Part shown: piece by piece, positions 12,646-21,281 of the stretch
Numbering within the stretch: the stretch's first letter is position 1
How the letters are laid out: every line of letters begins with the position of its first letter
Origin: Acidovorax sp. 210-6
GTDB lineage: Bacteria; Pseudomonadota; Gammaproteobacteria; Burkholderiales; Burkholderiaceae_C
Assembly (NCBI RefSeq): GCF_010020825.1
Contig: NZ_JAACJE010000001.1
Span: forward strand, 2,170,001 to 2,234,000
Direction of reading: 5' to 3'
DNA length: 64,000 bases
Translations under genes and position numbers: made by a program
Notes under the pieces: model-generated
Databases searched by the model: none
Seen by the model: only the letters and a program-made list of their open reading frames with translations
Told to the model about the DNA's origin: nothing

Positions 12646-13340
12646 AATTGACGCATGTCAAGCCCATCGGACTGGGAAGCGTCATGCTTGCGGTCCTGCG
12701 CCGCGAGATTTCGCTGGCAATGCGCCAGAAGGGTGAAGTGCTGACGCCATTGGTGTTTTTTGCCGTGGTCGCCAGCCTCTTCCCCCTGGGCGTCGGGCCG
12801 GAGTCGGCGCTTTTGTTGCGCATGGCTCCCGGTGTTTTGTGGGTGAGTGCCTTGCTTGCTGCCATGCTTTCTCTTCAGCGCCTTTTTGCCAGCGACTACG
12901 CCGACGGCTCCCTGGAGCAAATGGTGTTGTCGCCAGCTCCGCTGCAGTTGCTGGTGGCCGCGAAGGCCCTGTCCCATTTCTTGCTGTCGGGCGTTCCTCT
13001 GGTGCTGATGGCGCCAGTTCTCGGCCTGCAGTTCGGGCTGGATGCGTCATCCCTGGGAATTCTGATGCTGACACTGCTTCTGGGCACACCGACCTTGAGC
13101 CTGATAGGAAGCATTGGCGCCGCATTGACACTCGGTGTTCGGGGTGCCGGGGTTCTGCTGTCGCTCCTGATCCTGCCGCTGTACATTCCCGTCCTGATTT
13201 TTGGCGCGGGGGCTGTGGAAGCCTACACCTCGGATCTGGGTGTCCATGGGCACCTGTCCCTGCTGGCTGCGCTATTGGTTCTTTCCCTGTTTTTCGCCCC
13301 CTTCGCCACAACGGCTGCACTGAAGATATCCCTGGAATGA
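12642..13340 (+). CDS. ccmB: Haem exporter membrane subunit CcmB
   Basis: A 232-residue integral inner-membrane protein with six predicted hydrophobic segments, the permease partner of CcmA. The N-terminal RREISLAMRQKGEVL and the FASDYADGSLEQ segment are typical of CcmB. Start and stop overlap both neighbours by 4 bp (ATGA), indicating translational coupling. Length agrees with the family (about 220 aa). Confidence 0.95.
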   Translation: MKLTHVKPIGLGSVMLAVLRREISLAMRQKGEVLTPLVFFAVVASLFPLGVGPESALLLRMAPGVLWVSALLAAMLSLQRLFASDYADGSLEQMVLSPAPLQLLVAAKALSHFLLSGVPLVLMAPVLGLQFGLDASSLGILMLTLLLGTPTLSLIGSIGAALTLGVRGAGVLLSLLILPLYIPVLIFGAGAVEAYTSDLGVHGHLSLLAALLVLSLFFAPFATTAALKISLE

Positions 13341-14077
13341 AAACAAACAGCATTCACTGGTTCAAGTACGCTGCCCCCCAGAACTTCTACTTTCTGGCAG
13401 GCAAGATGTGGCCATGGTTCGCAGCACTGGCCGCCCTGCTGATGGTGGTGGGTTTGTGGATCTCCTTCTTTGTGGCGCCCGTGGATGCCCAGCAAGGGCA
13501 AGGCTACCGCATCATCTTTGTGCACGTGCCGTCATCGCAGATGTCGATGTTCATCTACATCGTGATGGCCGCCTGGGCGGGTGTCGGTCTGGCGTTCAAT
13601 ACGCGTCTCTCGGGCATGATGGCCGCCGCCCTTGCCCCCACAGGGGCCTTGTTTGCGTTTCTTTCGCTGCTGACGGGGTCGCTCTGGGGCAAACCCATGT
13701 GGGGCACTTGGTGGGTATGGGACGCACGACTCACCTCGACGCTGATCCTGCTCTTCCTTTACCTGGGATTTCTGGCATTGCAATCGAGCATTGACGATCC
13801 CCGCCGAGCAGACAAAGCCTGCGCTGTGCTCGCCCTGGTAGGGGTGGTCAACGTCCCCATCATCTATTTTTCCGTGAACTGGTGGAATACCTTGCACCAG
13901 GGAGCATCGGTCTCGCTGACCCGGGCGCCCTCGATGGCGACACCCATGCTGTGGGGCATGCTGATCATGGTGCTGGCGTTCTGGATGTACGCCATCGCGG
14001 CTGCGCTGGCTCGGGTGCGCAACATCATTCTTGAGCGGGAACGCCATACAGACTGGGTGAAAAATGCAGTGGAATAG
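13337..14077 (+). CDS. ccmC: Haem handling protein CcmC
   Basis: A 246-residue inner-membrane protein of the haem handling family. It contains the tryptophan-rich haem-binding loop WGTWWVWDARLTS and the flanking conserved periplasmic histidines (HVPSSQMSM and WWNTLHQGASV). It attaches haem to CcmE together with CcmD. ATG 13337 overlaps the ccmB stop (ATGA). The frame is open far upstream inside ccmB, but those starts would lack the normal MKTNSIHWFKYAAP beginning. Its 3' end overlaps ccmD by 14 bp. Confidence 0.96.
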   Translation: MKTNSIHWFKYAAPQNFYFLAGKMWPWFAALAALLMVVGLWISFFVAPVDAQQGQGYRIIFVHVPSSQMSMFIYIVMAAWAGVGLAFNTRLSGMMAAALAPTGALFAFLSLLTGSLWGKPMWGTWWVWDARLTSTLILLFLYLGFLALQSSIDDPRRADKACAVLALVGVVNVPIIYFSVNWWNTLHQGASVSLTRAPSMATPMLWGMLIMVLAFWMYAIAAALARVRNIILERERHTDWVKNAVE

Positions 14078-14240
14078 TCTTTCCGAATTTCTTGCCATGG
14101 GCGGCTACGCACTCTATGTGTGGGGCAGCTTTGGTGCGACCGCCCTGGTCATGCTGTGCGAATCCTTGCTGATTCGCAGCCAGCGCAAACAGATCTTGCG
14201 AAACCTTCGCAACGGTGTTGACTCCCATCACGAATCATGA
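14064..14240 (+). CDS. ccmD: Small membrane protein CcmD
   Basis: A 58-residue protein, [20 protein letters not shown] at its start, with one transmembrane segment carrying the CcmD signature [17 protein letters not shown] followed by a basic C-terminal tail ([12 protein letters not shown]). CcmD stabilises the CcmC-CcmE-haem complex and is needed for holo-CcmE release. It overlaps the end of ccmC by 14 bp in another frame and overlaps ccmE by 4 bp. It is easily missed because of its size, but position, length and motif all fit. Confidence 0.93.
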   Translation: MQWNSLSEFLAMGGYALYVWGSFGATALVMLCESLLIRSQRKQILRNLRNGVDSHHES

Positions 14241-14674
14241 AACCACGTCACAAACGCGCAGCCGTCATTGCGGGCGGTCTGGCCGCCCTGTCGCTGGCGG
14301 CCTATCTGGTACTGAACGCCTTCGAAAGCAACCTGGTGTTCTTCTTCAGTCCCAGCCAGGTCGCTGCGGGCGAAGCACCCAAGAACCGCACCTTTCGGGT
14401 GGGCGGCATGGTCAAGGAAGGCTCCGTTGAACGCAAGGACCTCACGGTGAAGTTCATCGTCACCGATACAGCCAAGGAGATGACGGTGACCTACACCGGC
14501 ATCCTTCCCGATCTGTTCCGCGAGGGCAAAGGGGTCGTAGCCCAGGGCAAGCTCGGAGACAACGGACTGTTCACGGCCACGGAGGTGCTTGCCAAACACG
14601 ACGAGAACTACATGCCTCCAGAGGCACAGCATGCCGTCGATCAGGCCCAGAAGACCATTGAAACGCTGAAATAA
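14237..14674 (+). CDS. ccmE: Haem chaperone CcmE
   Basis: A 145-residue periplasmic haem chaperone with an N-terminal membrane anchor (about 8-27) and an OB-fold beta-barrel. The haem-binding histidine is H121 in AKHDENYMP, which binds haem covalently before delivery to apocytochromes through CcmF. Overlaps ccmD by 4 bp and is separated from ccmF by a single base. Confidence 0.97.
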   Translation: MKPRHKRAAVIAGGLAALSLAAYLVLNAFESNLVFFFSPSQVAAGEAPKNRTFRVGGMVKEGSVERKDLTVKFIVTDTAKEMTVTYTGILPDLFREGKGVVAQGKLGDNGLFTATEVLAKHDENYMPPEAQHAVDQAQKTIETLK

Positions 14675-14675
14675 C

Positions 14676-16643
14676 ATGATTCCCGAACTAGGCCATTTCG
14701 CGCTGATCCTGTCGCTTTTTGTTGCGCTCGCGCTGGGGGTTTTGACCGTGGTTGGTGGTCAGACCGGCCGCAGCGATTGGATCGCTCTGGCCCGCCCCGG
14801 CGCACATGCACTATGGCTGCTCACCGCCATCGCCTATGGCTGCCTGACCTATGCGTTCTACTCCAACGACTTCTCCGTCGTTTATGTGGTCCAGCACTCC
14901 AACTCCAGCCTGCCCGCCCTGTACCGCATCGCTGGTGTGTGGGGGGGGCATGAAGGCTCCTTGCTGCTGTGGCACTTCATGCTCACCTCGTGGATGCTGG
15001 CAGTGGCATTTTTCTCCCGGCAATTGCCCGATGCCATGGTGGCCAAAGTCCTGGGGATTCTCGGCCTGGTCGGGGTCGGCTTTTTGCTCTTCATGCTGCT
15101 GACGTCCAACCCATTCCTGCGGCTGACCGATGTCCCTGCGGACGGGCGTGATCTGAACCCCTTGCTGCAAGACCCCGGCCTCGTGTTTCACCCGCCCATG
15201 CTTTACATGGGTTACGTTGGCCTGGCCGTGCCGTTCGCCTTTGCCATTGCCGCACTGCTGGGCGGACGCCTGGACGCCGCATGGGCCCGTTGGTCGCGCC
15301 CCTGGGCCACGGTGGCCTGGATGTTTCTCACCCTGGGCATTGCATTGGGCTCCTGGTGGGCCTACTACGAGTTGGGCTGGGGCGGCTGGTGGTTCTGGGA
15401 TCCGGTGGAGAACGCATCCTTCCTTCCCTGGCTGGTGAGTGTGGCGCTGATCCACTCATTGGCGGTGACCGAAAAGCGCGGTCTGTTCCGCAACTGGACC
15501 ATCGTGCTGGCCATCACGGCGTTCTCGCTCAGTTTGCTGGGCACCTTCCTGGTGCGCTCCGGGGTGCTGACTTCGGTCCACGCTTTCGCCACAGACCCTC
15601 GGCGTGGCGTTTTCATTCTGGTGTTCCTGATCGCTGTCGTCGGCAGCTCCCTGACCCTTTTTGCCATGCGTGCCAGCAAGGTGCGCGCTGGTGGTTCGTT
15701 CAAGCTGGTCTCACGCGAAACCTTCCTGTTGCTCAACAACGTTCTGATGACCACCGCGGCCGCCACCGTGCTGCTGGGAACCTTGTATCCGCTGATCGTC
15801 GATGCGCTGAACCTGGGCAAGCTGTCGGTCGGCCCGCCCTACTTCAACGCCGTCTTTGTGCCAATCATGGTGCCTGTCCTGCTGTTCATGGTGGTGGGCA
15901 CCTTTGCCCGCTGGAAAAGTGACGGCATCGCCGAGCTGTGCAAAAAGCTGGGCGCCACCGCCCTGATTTCCGTGGCATTGGGATGCACTTTGCCGATTCT
16001 GGCTGGCCATTGGTCGGCTGCAGTGGCCTTGGGCATGAGCCTGGCGCTGTGGATCGTGCTGTCTTCGGCACAGCACATCTACCGCCAGCTCCGAGACACG
16101 GCGCGCTGGCGCTCCACTCCCTGGTCGTTCTGGGGCATGCACATCGCCCACATCGGTGTGGCGGTCAGCACCCTCGGCGTTGTCATGGTCACCAACTACG
16201 AAACCGAAAAAGACGTACGCATGACCGTGGGAGACACTGTCTCCGTGGGTGGCTATACCCTGCGGCTGACCGGCATACGCCAGGCCCAAGGCCCTAACTA
16301 CCGTGCAGACGTGGGTGATGTCGAGCTGATCCAGGATGGAAAGGTCTTGCGCCATCTGCACCCCGAAAAGCGCGCCTACTTCTCCAGCACCATGCCCATG
16401 ACCGAAGCCGCCATCGACACCGGGCTGGCCCGTGATGTGTATGTTTCTCTCGGAGAGCAGTTGGAAGGTGGAGCGAACCCGGCGTGGGCTGTGCGCGTGT
16501 ACTACAAGCCCTTCGTGAGCTGGATCTGGGGTGGTGCGTTGCTCATGGCCCTGGGTGGCACCCTGGCGGCACTGGATCGCCGCTATCGCAAGAAAAAGGC
16601 CGCGACAGCATCGGATGCGCTGGTTTCGGGTGCAACAGCATGA
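14676..16643 (+). CDS. ccmF: Haem lyase subunit CcmF
   Basis: A 655-residue polytopic inner-membrane protein that transfers haem from CcmE to CXXCH apocytochromes with CcmH. The haem-handling tryptophan loop reads WGGWWFWDPVENASFLPWL, and GVWGGHEGSLLLWH near the N-terminus is also typical. Length is standard. The last codons overlap ccmG by 4 bp. Confidence 0.97.
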   Translation: MIPELGHFALILSLFVALALGVLTVVGGQTGRSDWIALARPGAHALWLLTAIAYGCLTYAFYSNDFSVVYVVQHSNSSLPALYRIAGVWGGHEGSLLLWHFMLTSWMLAVAFFSRQLPDAMVAKVLGILGLVGVGFLLFMLLTSNPFLRLTDVPADGRDLNPLLQDPGLVFHPPMLYMGYVGLAVPFAFAIAALLGGRLDAAWARWSRPWATVAWMFLTLGIALGSWWAYYELGWGGWWFWDPVENASFLPWLVSVALIHSLAVTEKRGLFRNWTIVLAITAFSLSLLGTFLVRSGVLTSVHAFATDPRRGVFILVFLIAVVGSSLTLFAMRASKVRAGGSFKLVSRETFLLLNNVLMTTAAATVLLGTLYPLIVDALNLGKLSVGPPYFNAVFVPIMVPVLLFMVVGTFARWKSDGIAELCKKLGATALISVALGCTLPILAGHWSAAVALGMSLALWIVLSSAQHIYRQLRDTARWRSTPWSFWGMHIAHIGVAVSTLGVVMVTNYETEKDVRMTVGDTVSVGGYTLRLTGIRQAQGPNYRADVGDVELIQDGKVLRHLHPEKRAYFSSTMPMTEAAIDTGLARDVYVSLGEQLEGGANPAWAVRVYYKPFVSWIWGGALLMALGGTLAALDRRYRKKKAATASDALVSGATA

Positions 16644-17164
16644 AAAAAGCACTGATTCCCCTGGGCGTATTTCTGGTTCTGGTGGTGTTTCTGGCCATCG
16701 GCCTGACCCGCGACCCCCGCGTGGTTCCCTCGCCCCTGATTGACAAGGCTGCGCCCGTTTTCGTCGCTCCCTTGCTCCACACGCCCGAAAAACAGTTCTC
16801 GGCCCAGGACATGCGCGGCAAGGTGTGGTTGCTGAACGTCTGGGCGTCCTGGTGCACTGCCTGCCTGCAGGAACACCCGGTGCTGATGGAATATGCCAAG
16901 AGCAAAAACATTCCGCTGATCGGCCTGAACTACAAGGACCAATCTGCCAACGGGCTGAAATGGCTGGCCCGCCATGGTGACCCCTATGACCTGTCGGTGG
17001 TGGACCCTGAAGGGCGCATTGGTATTGACTTTGGCGTCTATGGCGTGCCCGAGACCTTTTTGATCGACAAGGAAGGCAAGATTCGCTTCAAGCAGATCGG
17101 CCCCGTGACCGAGGAAGCCCTGCTCAAGACCATCCTGCCGCTGGCACAGGAACTGCAAAAATGA
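16640..17164 (+). CDS. ccmG: Thiol:disulfide oxidoreductase CcmG/DsbE
   Basis: A 174-residue periplasmic thioredoxin-like protein with an N-terminal membrane anchor (5-22) and the active site WCTAC at 71-75. It also carries the GVYGVPETFLID cis-Pro region characteristic of DsbE. It keeps apocytochrome cysteines reduced. The ATG overlaps the ccmF stop; larger in-frame extensions inside ccmF are not credible. Confidence 0.96.
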   Translation: MKKALIPLGVFLVLVVFLAIGLTRDPRVVPSPLIDKAAPVFVAPLLHTPEKQFSAQDMRGKVWLLNVWASWCTACLQEHPVLMEYAKSKNIPLIGLNYKDQSANGLKWLARHGDPYDLSVVDPEGRIGIDFGVYGVPETFLIDKEGKIRFKQIGPVTEEALLKTILPLAQELQK

Positions 17165-17628
17165 AATTCTGGCTTGCCCTGTTGCTGGCGTTGCAGTTCG
17201 CTCTGCCTGCCCACGCCAATGAAGCCCCTCCGCTGGCGCAAGATCCGGTGGTGGAAAAACGCATGGTCGCCATCTCGGCGGAGCTGCGATGCCTGGTCTG
17301 CCAGAACGAATCGCTGGCGGGCTCGCGGGCCGATCTGGCCATGGACCTCAAGCGCGAGATCCGCTCCCAGATCCAGGCCGGAAAAAGTGACGCCGAGATC
17401 ATGGACTTCATGGTCAGCCGCTATGGCGATTTCGTACGCTACCGCCCGCCCGTCAATCCGGTGACCTGGCTGCTCTGGTTTGGCCCCTTTGTATTGCTGG
17501 CGGGTGCAGTGTATGGGCTCGTGCGCATCGTGCGCACCCACCAGCGTGACGCCAAGCCTCAACCGCTTGACGAAGCCCAACGCGCCAAGGCGCAGTCAAT
17601 CCTGCAAGCTCCGGACCGCCTTCCATGA
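17161..17628 (+). CDS. ccmH: Cytochrome c maturation protein CcmH
   Basis: A 155-residue protein with a signal peptide (1-19), the redox motif LRCLVCQN (C44, C47) and one C-terminal transmembrane helix (about 100-122). It reduces apocytochrome cysteines together with CcmG. It corresponds only to the N-terminal half of E. coli CcmH; the TPR half is the separate next gene, ccmI, overlapping by 4 bp. Confidence 0.96.
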   Translation: MKFWLALLLALQFALPAHANEAPPLAQDPVVEKRMVAISAELRCLVCQNESLAGSRADLAMDLKREIRSQIQAGKSDAEIMDFMVSRYGDFVRYRPPVNPVTWLLWFGPFVLLAGAVYGLVRIVRTHQRDAKPQPLDEAQRAKAQSILQAPDRLP

Positions 17629-18473
17629 CCCTTTTCATTGCCCTCGCAGCGGCCTTGACCGTGCTGATCATCGTTTGGATGGTCTGGCCCCTGCTGCGTC
17701 CAACGCCGCTCAACAACGTCTCCAGCCTGCGACTGAACGCCGCCATCTACCGCGAACAGCTCGATGCCCTGGAGCGCGACCTTGCCAATGGCACCATGAC
17801 ACCGGCCGACTATGAGGCCACCCGCGACGAGCTGCAGCTGCGCCTGCTGGACGACACCGCAGAACCCGATGCCCCTGCCGCACCGACCGCCACACCCTTC
17901 TGGAGCGCACGACGCACTTCGGCATTGCTGGCCTTGGTATTGCCCCTGGGCGCCGCAGGCATGTACCACTTTCTGGGCAACCCTGCGGCGCTGAGTCCTG
18001 CACTCGCGCAGGCCGCAGCGCAAGAACAGGTGATCCAGATGGTGGAGTCCCTGGCCGCCAAACTCCAGGCCAATCCAGACAACCCCAAGGGCTGGGCCAT
18101 GCTGGCGCGGTCCTACAAGGTCATGGGCCGACTGGACGAGGCCGCGCAGGCCTATGCCAAGGCCAGTGAAGCCATTCAGAACCACCCCGACTTCCTGGTG
18201 GACTATGCCGAACTGCTGGCCCTGCGGGCAGGCAATCGCATGGAAGGCCAGCCGCAGGAACTGGTTCGACAGGCCCTGAGTGTGGATCCCGAACACCCCA
18301 GCGCACTCATGATGTCCGGCGTTGCCGCCTATCAACAGGGGGACTTCGATCGCGCCGCAGCAGACTGGGAAAAACTGCTGGGGCTCTTGGAACCGGGCTC
18401 CGAAGACGCCAAGGTCACCCAAGAATACCTGGAAGACGCACGCCTCCAAGCCTCCAAGGCCAAGAAGCCATAG
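17625..18473 (+). CDS. ccmI: Apocytochrome chaperone CcmI (CycH)
   Basis: A 282-residue protein with two transmembrane segments (about 3-22 and 96-115), a cytosolic loop containing the conserved LNAAIYREQLDALERDLANG and a periplasmic TPR domain (from about 130) that holds the C-terminus of apocytochromes. Last gene of the ccm operon. No clear terminator separates it from the TonB receptor gene 109 bp downstream. Confidence 0.93.
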   Translation: MTLFIALAAALTVLIIVWMVWPLLRPTPLNNVSSLRLNAAIYREQLDALERDLANGTMTPADYEATRDELQLRLLDDTAEPDAPAAPTATPFWSARRTSALLALVLPLGAAGMYHFLGNPAALSPALAQAAAQEQVIQMVESLAAKLQANPDNPKGWAMLARSYKVMGRLDEAAQAYAKASEAIQNHPDFLVDYAELLALRAGNRMEGQPQELVRQALSVDPEHPSALMMSGVAAYQQGDFDRAAADWEKLLGLLEPGSEDAKVTQEYLEDARLQASKAKKP

Positions 18474-18582
18474 CCAGCCATAGCCGACCCTGGTCTGGGG
18501 ATGTGCGCAGGCGGCTCAGCCCGCGCTCCCCCTTCCTGCGAAGCTGTCAGACACCTACCACCCACGCAAAAAAACAACCAAC

Positions 18583-20877
18583 ATGCAGATCCACCGTTCG
18601 ACAGACCCTTCCCGACCCCAGGCACGTACCTTGGCCGTCCTGGTATCCCTGGCTTGTCTGCACATGGTGCCGGCACATGCCCAAAGCACGGCCCCACGCA
18701 ACGCCCATGCGGCACTGCCCGAGGTGGTGGTCAGCGGCTCGCGGCAGGAGCAGGCGGCAGACGAACTGCCGCTGTCCTACGATGTGATCAACGCCAACAC
18801 CCTGAGCAACCAGCAAAGCCGCAACCTGCGCGAAGCGCTGGAGAACCTGCCCAACACCTCGGTCAAGCGCTCGCCGGCCCGGTTTTCCGTGGGCGGTGCC
18901 ACCGCCAGCGCCGGGCGCGATGGCAACGTAGGCATCAACATCCGCGGCCTGGGTGGCAACCGGGTGCTGCTGATGACCGATGGCGTGCGCATGCCGCGCA
19001 GCTACGCCTTCCGCACCACCACCTTTGACCGTGAATACCTCTCGCTCGAACTGCTCAAGCGCATCGAGGTGGTACGTGGCCCGGCGTCCGCCCTGTACGG
19101 CTCCGACGGCATGGCGGGGCTGGTCAACTTCATCACGCACGAACCGGCCGACTTCCTGGCCGTCGGCAAAGGCGAAACACCCAAAACGCTCGGTGGCCGC
19201 ATTGCGGCGGGCTGGAGCGGTGACGACAACGGCCACACCCTGGCCGGTACCGTGGCAGGCCAAGCCAGCGACACCCTGCAGTGGATGCTGACGGCCACCA
19301 CCCGCGGCGCCCACGCCATGGACAACATGGGCACCAACAACGAGCCCAATCTCAACCGCACCAGCCCCAACCCGCAGGACGACCGCGACAACGCGGTGCT
19401 CGGCAAGATCGTGCTGCGCCCCCATGCCACTCAGCGCCACGTGTTCACGCTGGAGCATGTGCAGAAGAAATCGGATGTGGACCTGCTCTCCAGTCGCAAC
19501 CCCCTGCCCTTGCGCGGCACCCCGGCGCAGATTGCCGGTGCCATCGTCGATGAATACTCCTCGCGCGCCATGGAGCGCAACCGCCTGACCTGGGATGCCC
19601 GGTTTGGCCTGGGTACCGACTGGGCAGACCACGTGCGCACCGTCGTGGCGTACCAGGATGCGCAATCGCGCCAGGTCGGCACCAGCGTACGCAACACCCT
19701 GCCCCTGCGCGTGCGCGACAACTCCTATGGCGAGAGCACCTGGCAGGCCGGCGTGCAGGCCGACAAAATTTTGCGCAGCGGTGGCTGGGCGCACAAGATC
19801 ACCTACGGACTGGACCATGTGCGCAGCGACATCTCCAACCTCTACACCGGCCTGGCCCCCCTCCCACCGGAAGTGTTCCCGCTCAAGCGCTTCCCCGACA
19901 CACGCGAGACCACCAGCGCGCTCTATGTGCAGGACGAATCGGTGCACGGCAACTGGAGCCTGACCCCTGGCCTGCGCTTCGACCATTTTTCACTTGACGT
20001 GACCAGCCAGGCGGGCTTTTACCCACCCGCCAAGCAGCCAGGGCAGTCGCTCTCGGGCTCGGCGCTGTCGCCCAAGATCGGCGTGCTGTACCGCGCCACG
20101 GAACAGTGGAGCGTGTTCGGCCAGTATGCAGCGGGCTTTCGCGCCCCCGATGCAGGGCAGGTCAACGGCTACTACGAAAACGCCGCCGAACAGGTCATCA
20201 TCATCCCCAACCCCGACCTCCGGCCCGAAAAGAGCCGCGGCGTGGAACTGGGCGTGCGCGGACGCCTGGACCGCCTGAGCCTGGACGCCGCCGTGTTTGG
20301 CAGCCACTATTCCAACCTGATCATGGACACGGTGCTGATCCGCGGCACGGGCACAGCGGCGGATCCGCGCATCTTCCAGACCATCAACACCGAGCGCGCA
20401 CGCATCACTGGCTTTGAGCTCAAGGGCCAGTACGACTGGGGCCGCGTGGCGGGCGGACGCCTGGTCACGCCGTTCAGCTACGGCAAGGCACGCGGTGTGA
20501 ACCGCGCCACCGGCAAACCCATCAACTCGGTGGACCCCGCCCAGCTGGCGCTGGGCGTGCAGTACGACACGGCGGCCTGGGGCCTGCGCCTGGATATGCG
20601 CCACCATGCTGCCAAGACGGCCAAGGACATCGACAGCGCCTCGTCCGTCAAGCCGCCCAACACGCAGTTCACCGTTCCCTCGGCCACCACGCTGGATGTA
20701 TCCGCGCAGTGGCGCCTGCGCAAGGACCTGCGCCTGAACTTCGCCGTGCACAACCTGACCAACCGCAAGTACTGGCTCTGGCCCGACGTTTATGGCCTGG
20801 CGGCCTCATCCGCCACCAATGACGCCTACACCCAGCCAGGACGCAGCGTCCATGTGTCGCTGGTCAAGGATTTCTGA
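18583..20877 (+). CDS. TonB-dependent haem/haemoglobin receptor
   Basis: A 764-residue outer-membrane receptor. Order: signal peptide (about 1-34, AHA-QST), TonB-box-like EVVVSGS, plug domain (about 55-180, with IRGLGGNRVLLMTDGVR), then a 22-strand barrel ending in aromatic F. The segment FRAPDAGQVNGYYEN followed by IIIPNPDLRPEKSRG carries the FRAP and NPxL motifs of the haem/haemoglobin receptor family (HmuR/HemR type). Located immediately after the ccm genes, which fits a haem-supply theme. No Fur box is obvious in the 109-bp gap, and no TonB/ExbBD or haem ABC transporter genes are adjacent. Substrate is inferred from motifs. Confidence 0.88.
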   Translation: MQIHRSTDPSRPQARTLAVLVSLACLHMVPAHAQSTAPRNAHAALPEVVVSGSRQEQAADELPLSYDVINANTLSNQQSRNLREALENLPNTSVKRSPARFSVGGATASAGRDGNVGINIRGLGGNRVLLMTDGVRMPRSYAFRTTTFDREYLSLELLKRIEVVRGPASALYGSDGMAGLVNFITHEPADFLAVGKGETPKTLGGRIAAGWSGDDNGHTLAGTVAGQASDTLQWMLTATTRGAHAMDNMGTNNEPNLNRTSPNPQDDRDNAVLGKIVLRPHATQRHVFTLEHVQKKSDVDLLSSRNPLPLRGTPAQIAGAIVDEYSSRAMERNRLTWDARFGLGTDWADHVRTVVAYQDAQSRQVGTSVRNTLPLRVRDNSYGESTWQAGVQADKILRSGGWAHKITYGLDHVRSDISNLYTGLAPLPPEVFPLKRFPDTRETTSALYVQDESVHGNWSLTPGLRFDHFSLDVTSQAGFYPPAKQPGQSLSGSALSPKIGVLYRATEQWSVFGQYAAGFRAPDAGQVNGYYENAAEQVIIIPNPDLRPEKSRGVELGVRGRLDRLSLDAAVFGSHYSNLIMDTVLIRGTGTAADPRIFQTINTERARITGFELKGQYDWGRVAGGRLVTPFSYGKARGVNRATGKPINSVDPAQLALGVQYDTAAWGLRLDMRHHAAKTAKDIDSASSVKPPNTQFTVPSATTLDVSAQWRLRKDLRLNFAVHNLTNRKYWLWPDVYGLAASSATNDAYTQPGRSVHVSLVKDF

Positions 20878-20894
20878 GGCCACCTTAAAATTCG

Positions 20895-20952
20895 ATGAAA
20901 AATAGGCTTTGAGCCCATAGATAAAGCGCAAACAGCTATCAAAACAATAGCG
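20895..20952 (-). repeat. Dispersed ~60-bp repeat, copy b
   Basis: Reverse-oriented copy just after the TonB receptor stop. On the minus strand it reads GCTATTGTTTTGATAGCTG, then TTTGCGCTTTATCTATGGGC and AAAGCCTATTTTTCATC. It directly precedes the decayed cytosine deaminase gene. Confidence 0.8.
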
Positions 20953-20968
20953 TTTTTGCGCTGTATCC

Positions 20969-21281
20969 TTGGGCTGCCGCAACGCCACGCTGCCCGACGG
21001 CCGCACCCAGATGTCCGTTGCCGTTCAGGACGGCCGCATCGCGGAAACGCGCCGGGGCATGACGCGCGTGCCCGAACTACTGGCCGCAGGTCTGACCGTG
21101 GCTTTCGGCCAGGACTGCGTGATGGACCCCTGGTATGGACTGGGCAGTGGCGACAGCAGGAACTGGCACACATGGCCCTGCATGTGGGCCAGATGACCAG
21201 CCAGGCCACCATGCGCCAATGCTTCGAAGCCGTCACCACCCAGCCAGCGCAGCTGCTGGGACTCGAAGGCTACGGGCTGGC
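20969..21281 (+). pseudogene. Decayed cytosine deaminase (codA-like) gene
   Basis: Two homologous pieces are fused. The first is an N-terminal piece ([20 protein letters not shown]) of the kind that starts these amidohydrolases. The second matches the C-terminal third of CodA ([20 protein letters not shown], then [10 protein letters not shown]). About 260 codons that should lie between them are gone. After GSGD a frameshift near 21153 moves the homology to another frame ([20 protein letters not shown], then EAVTTQPAQLLGLEGYGL). The C-terminus is lost where the convergent GGDEF gene ends at 21270. This is a relict and not a functional gene. Confidence 0.8.
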
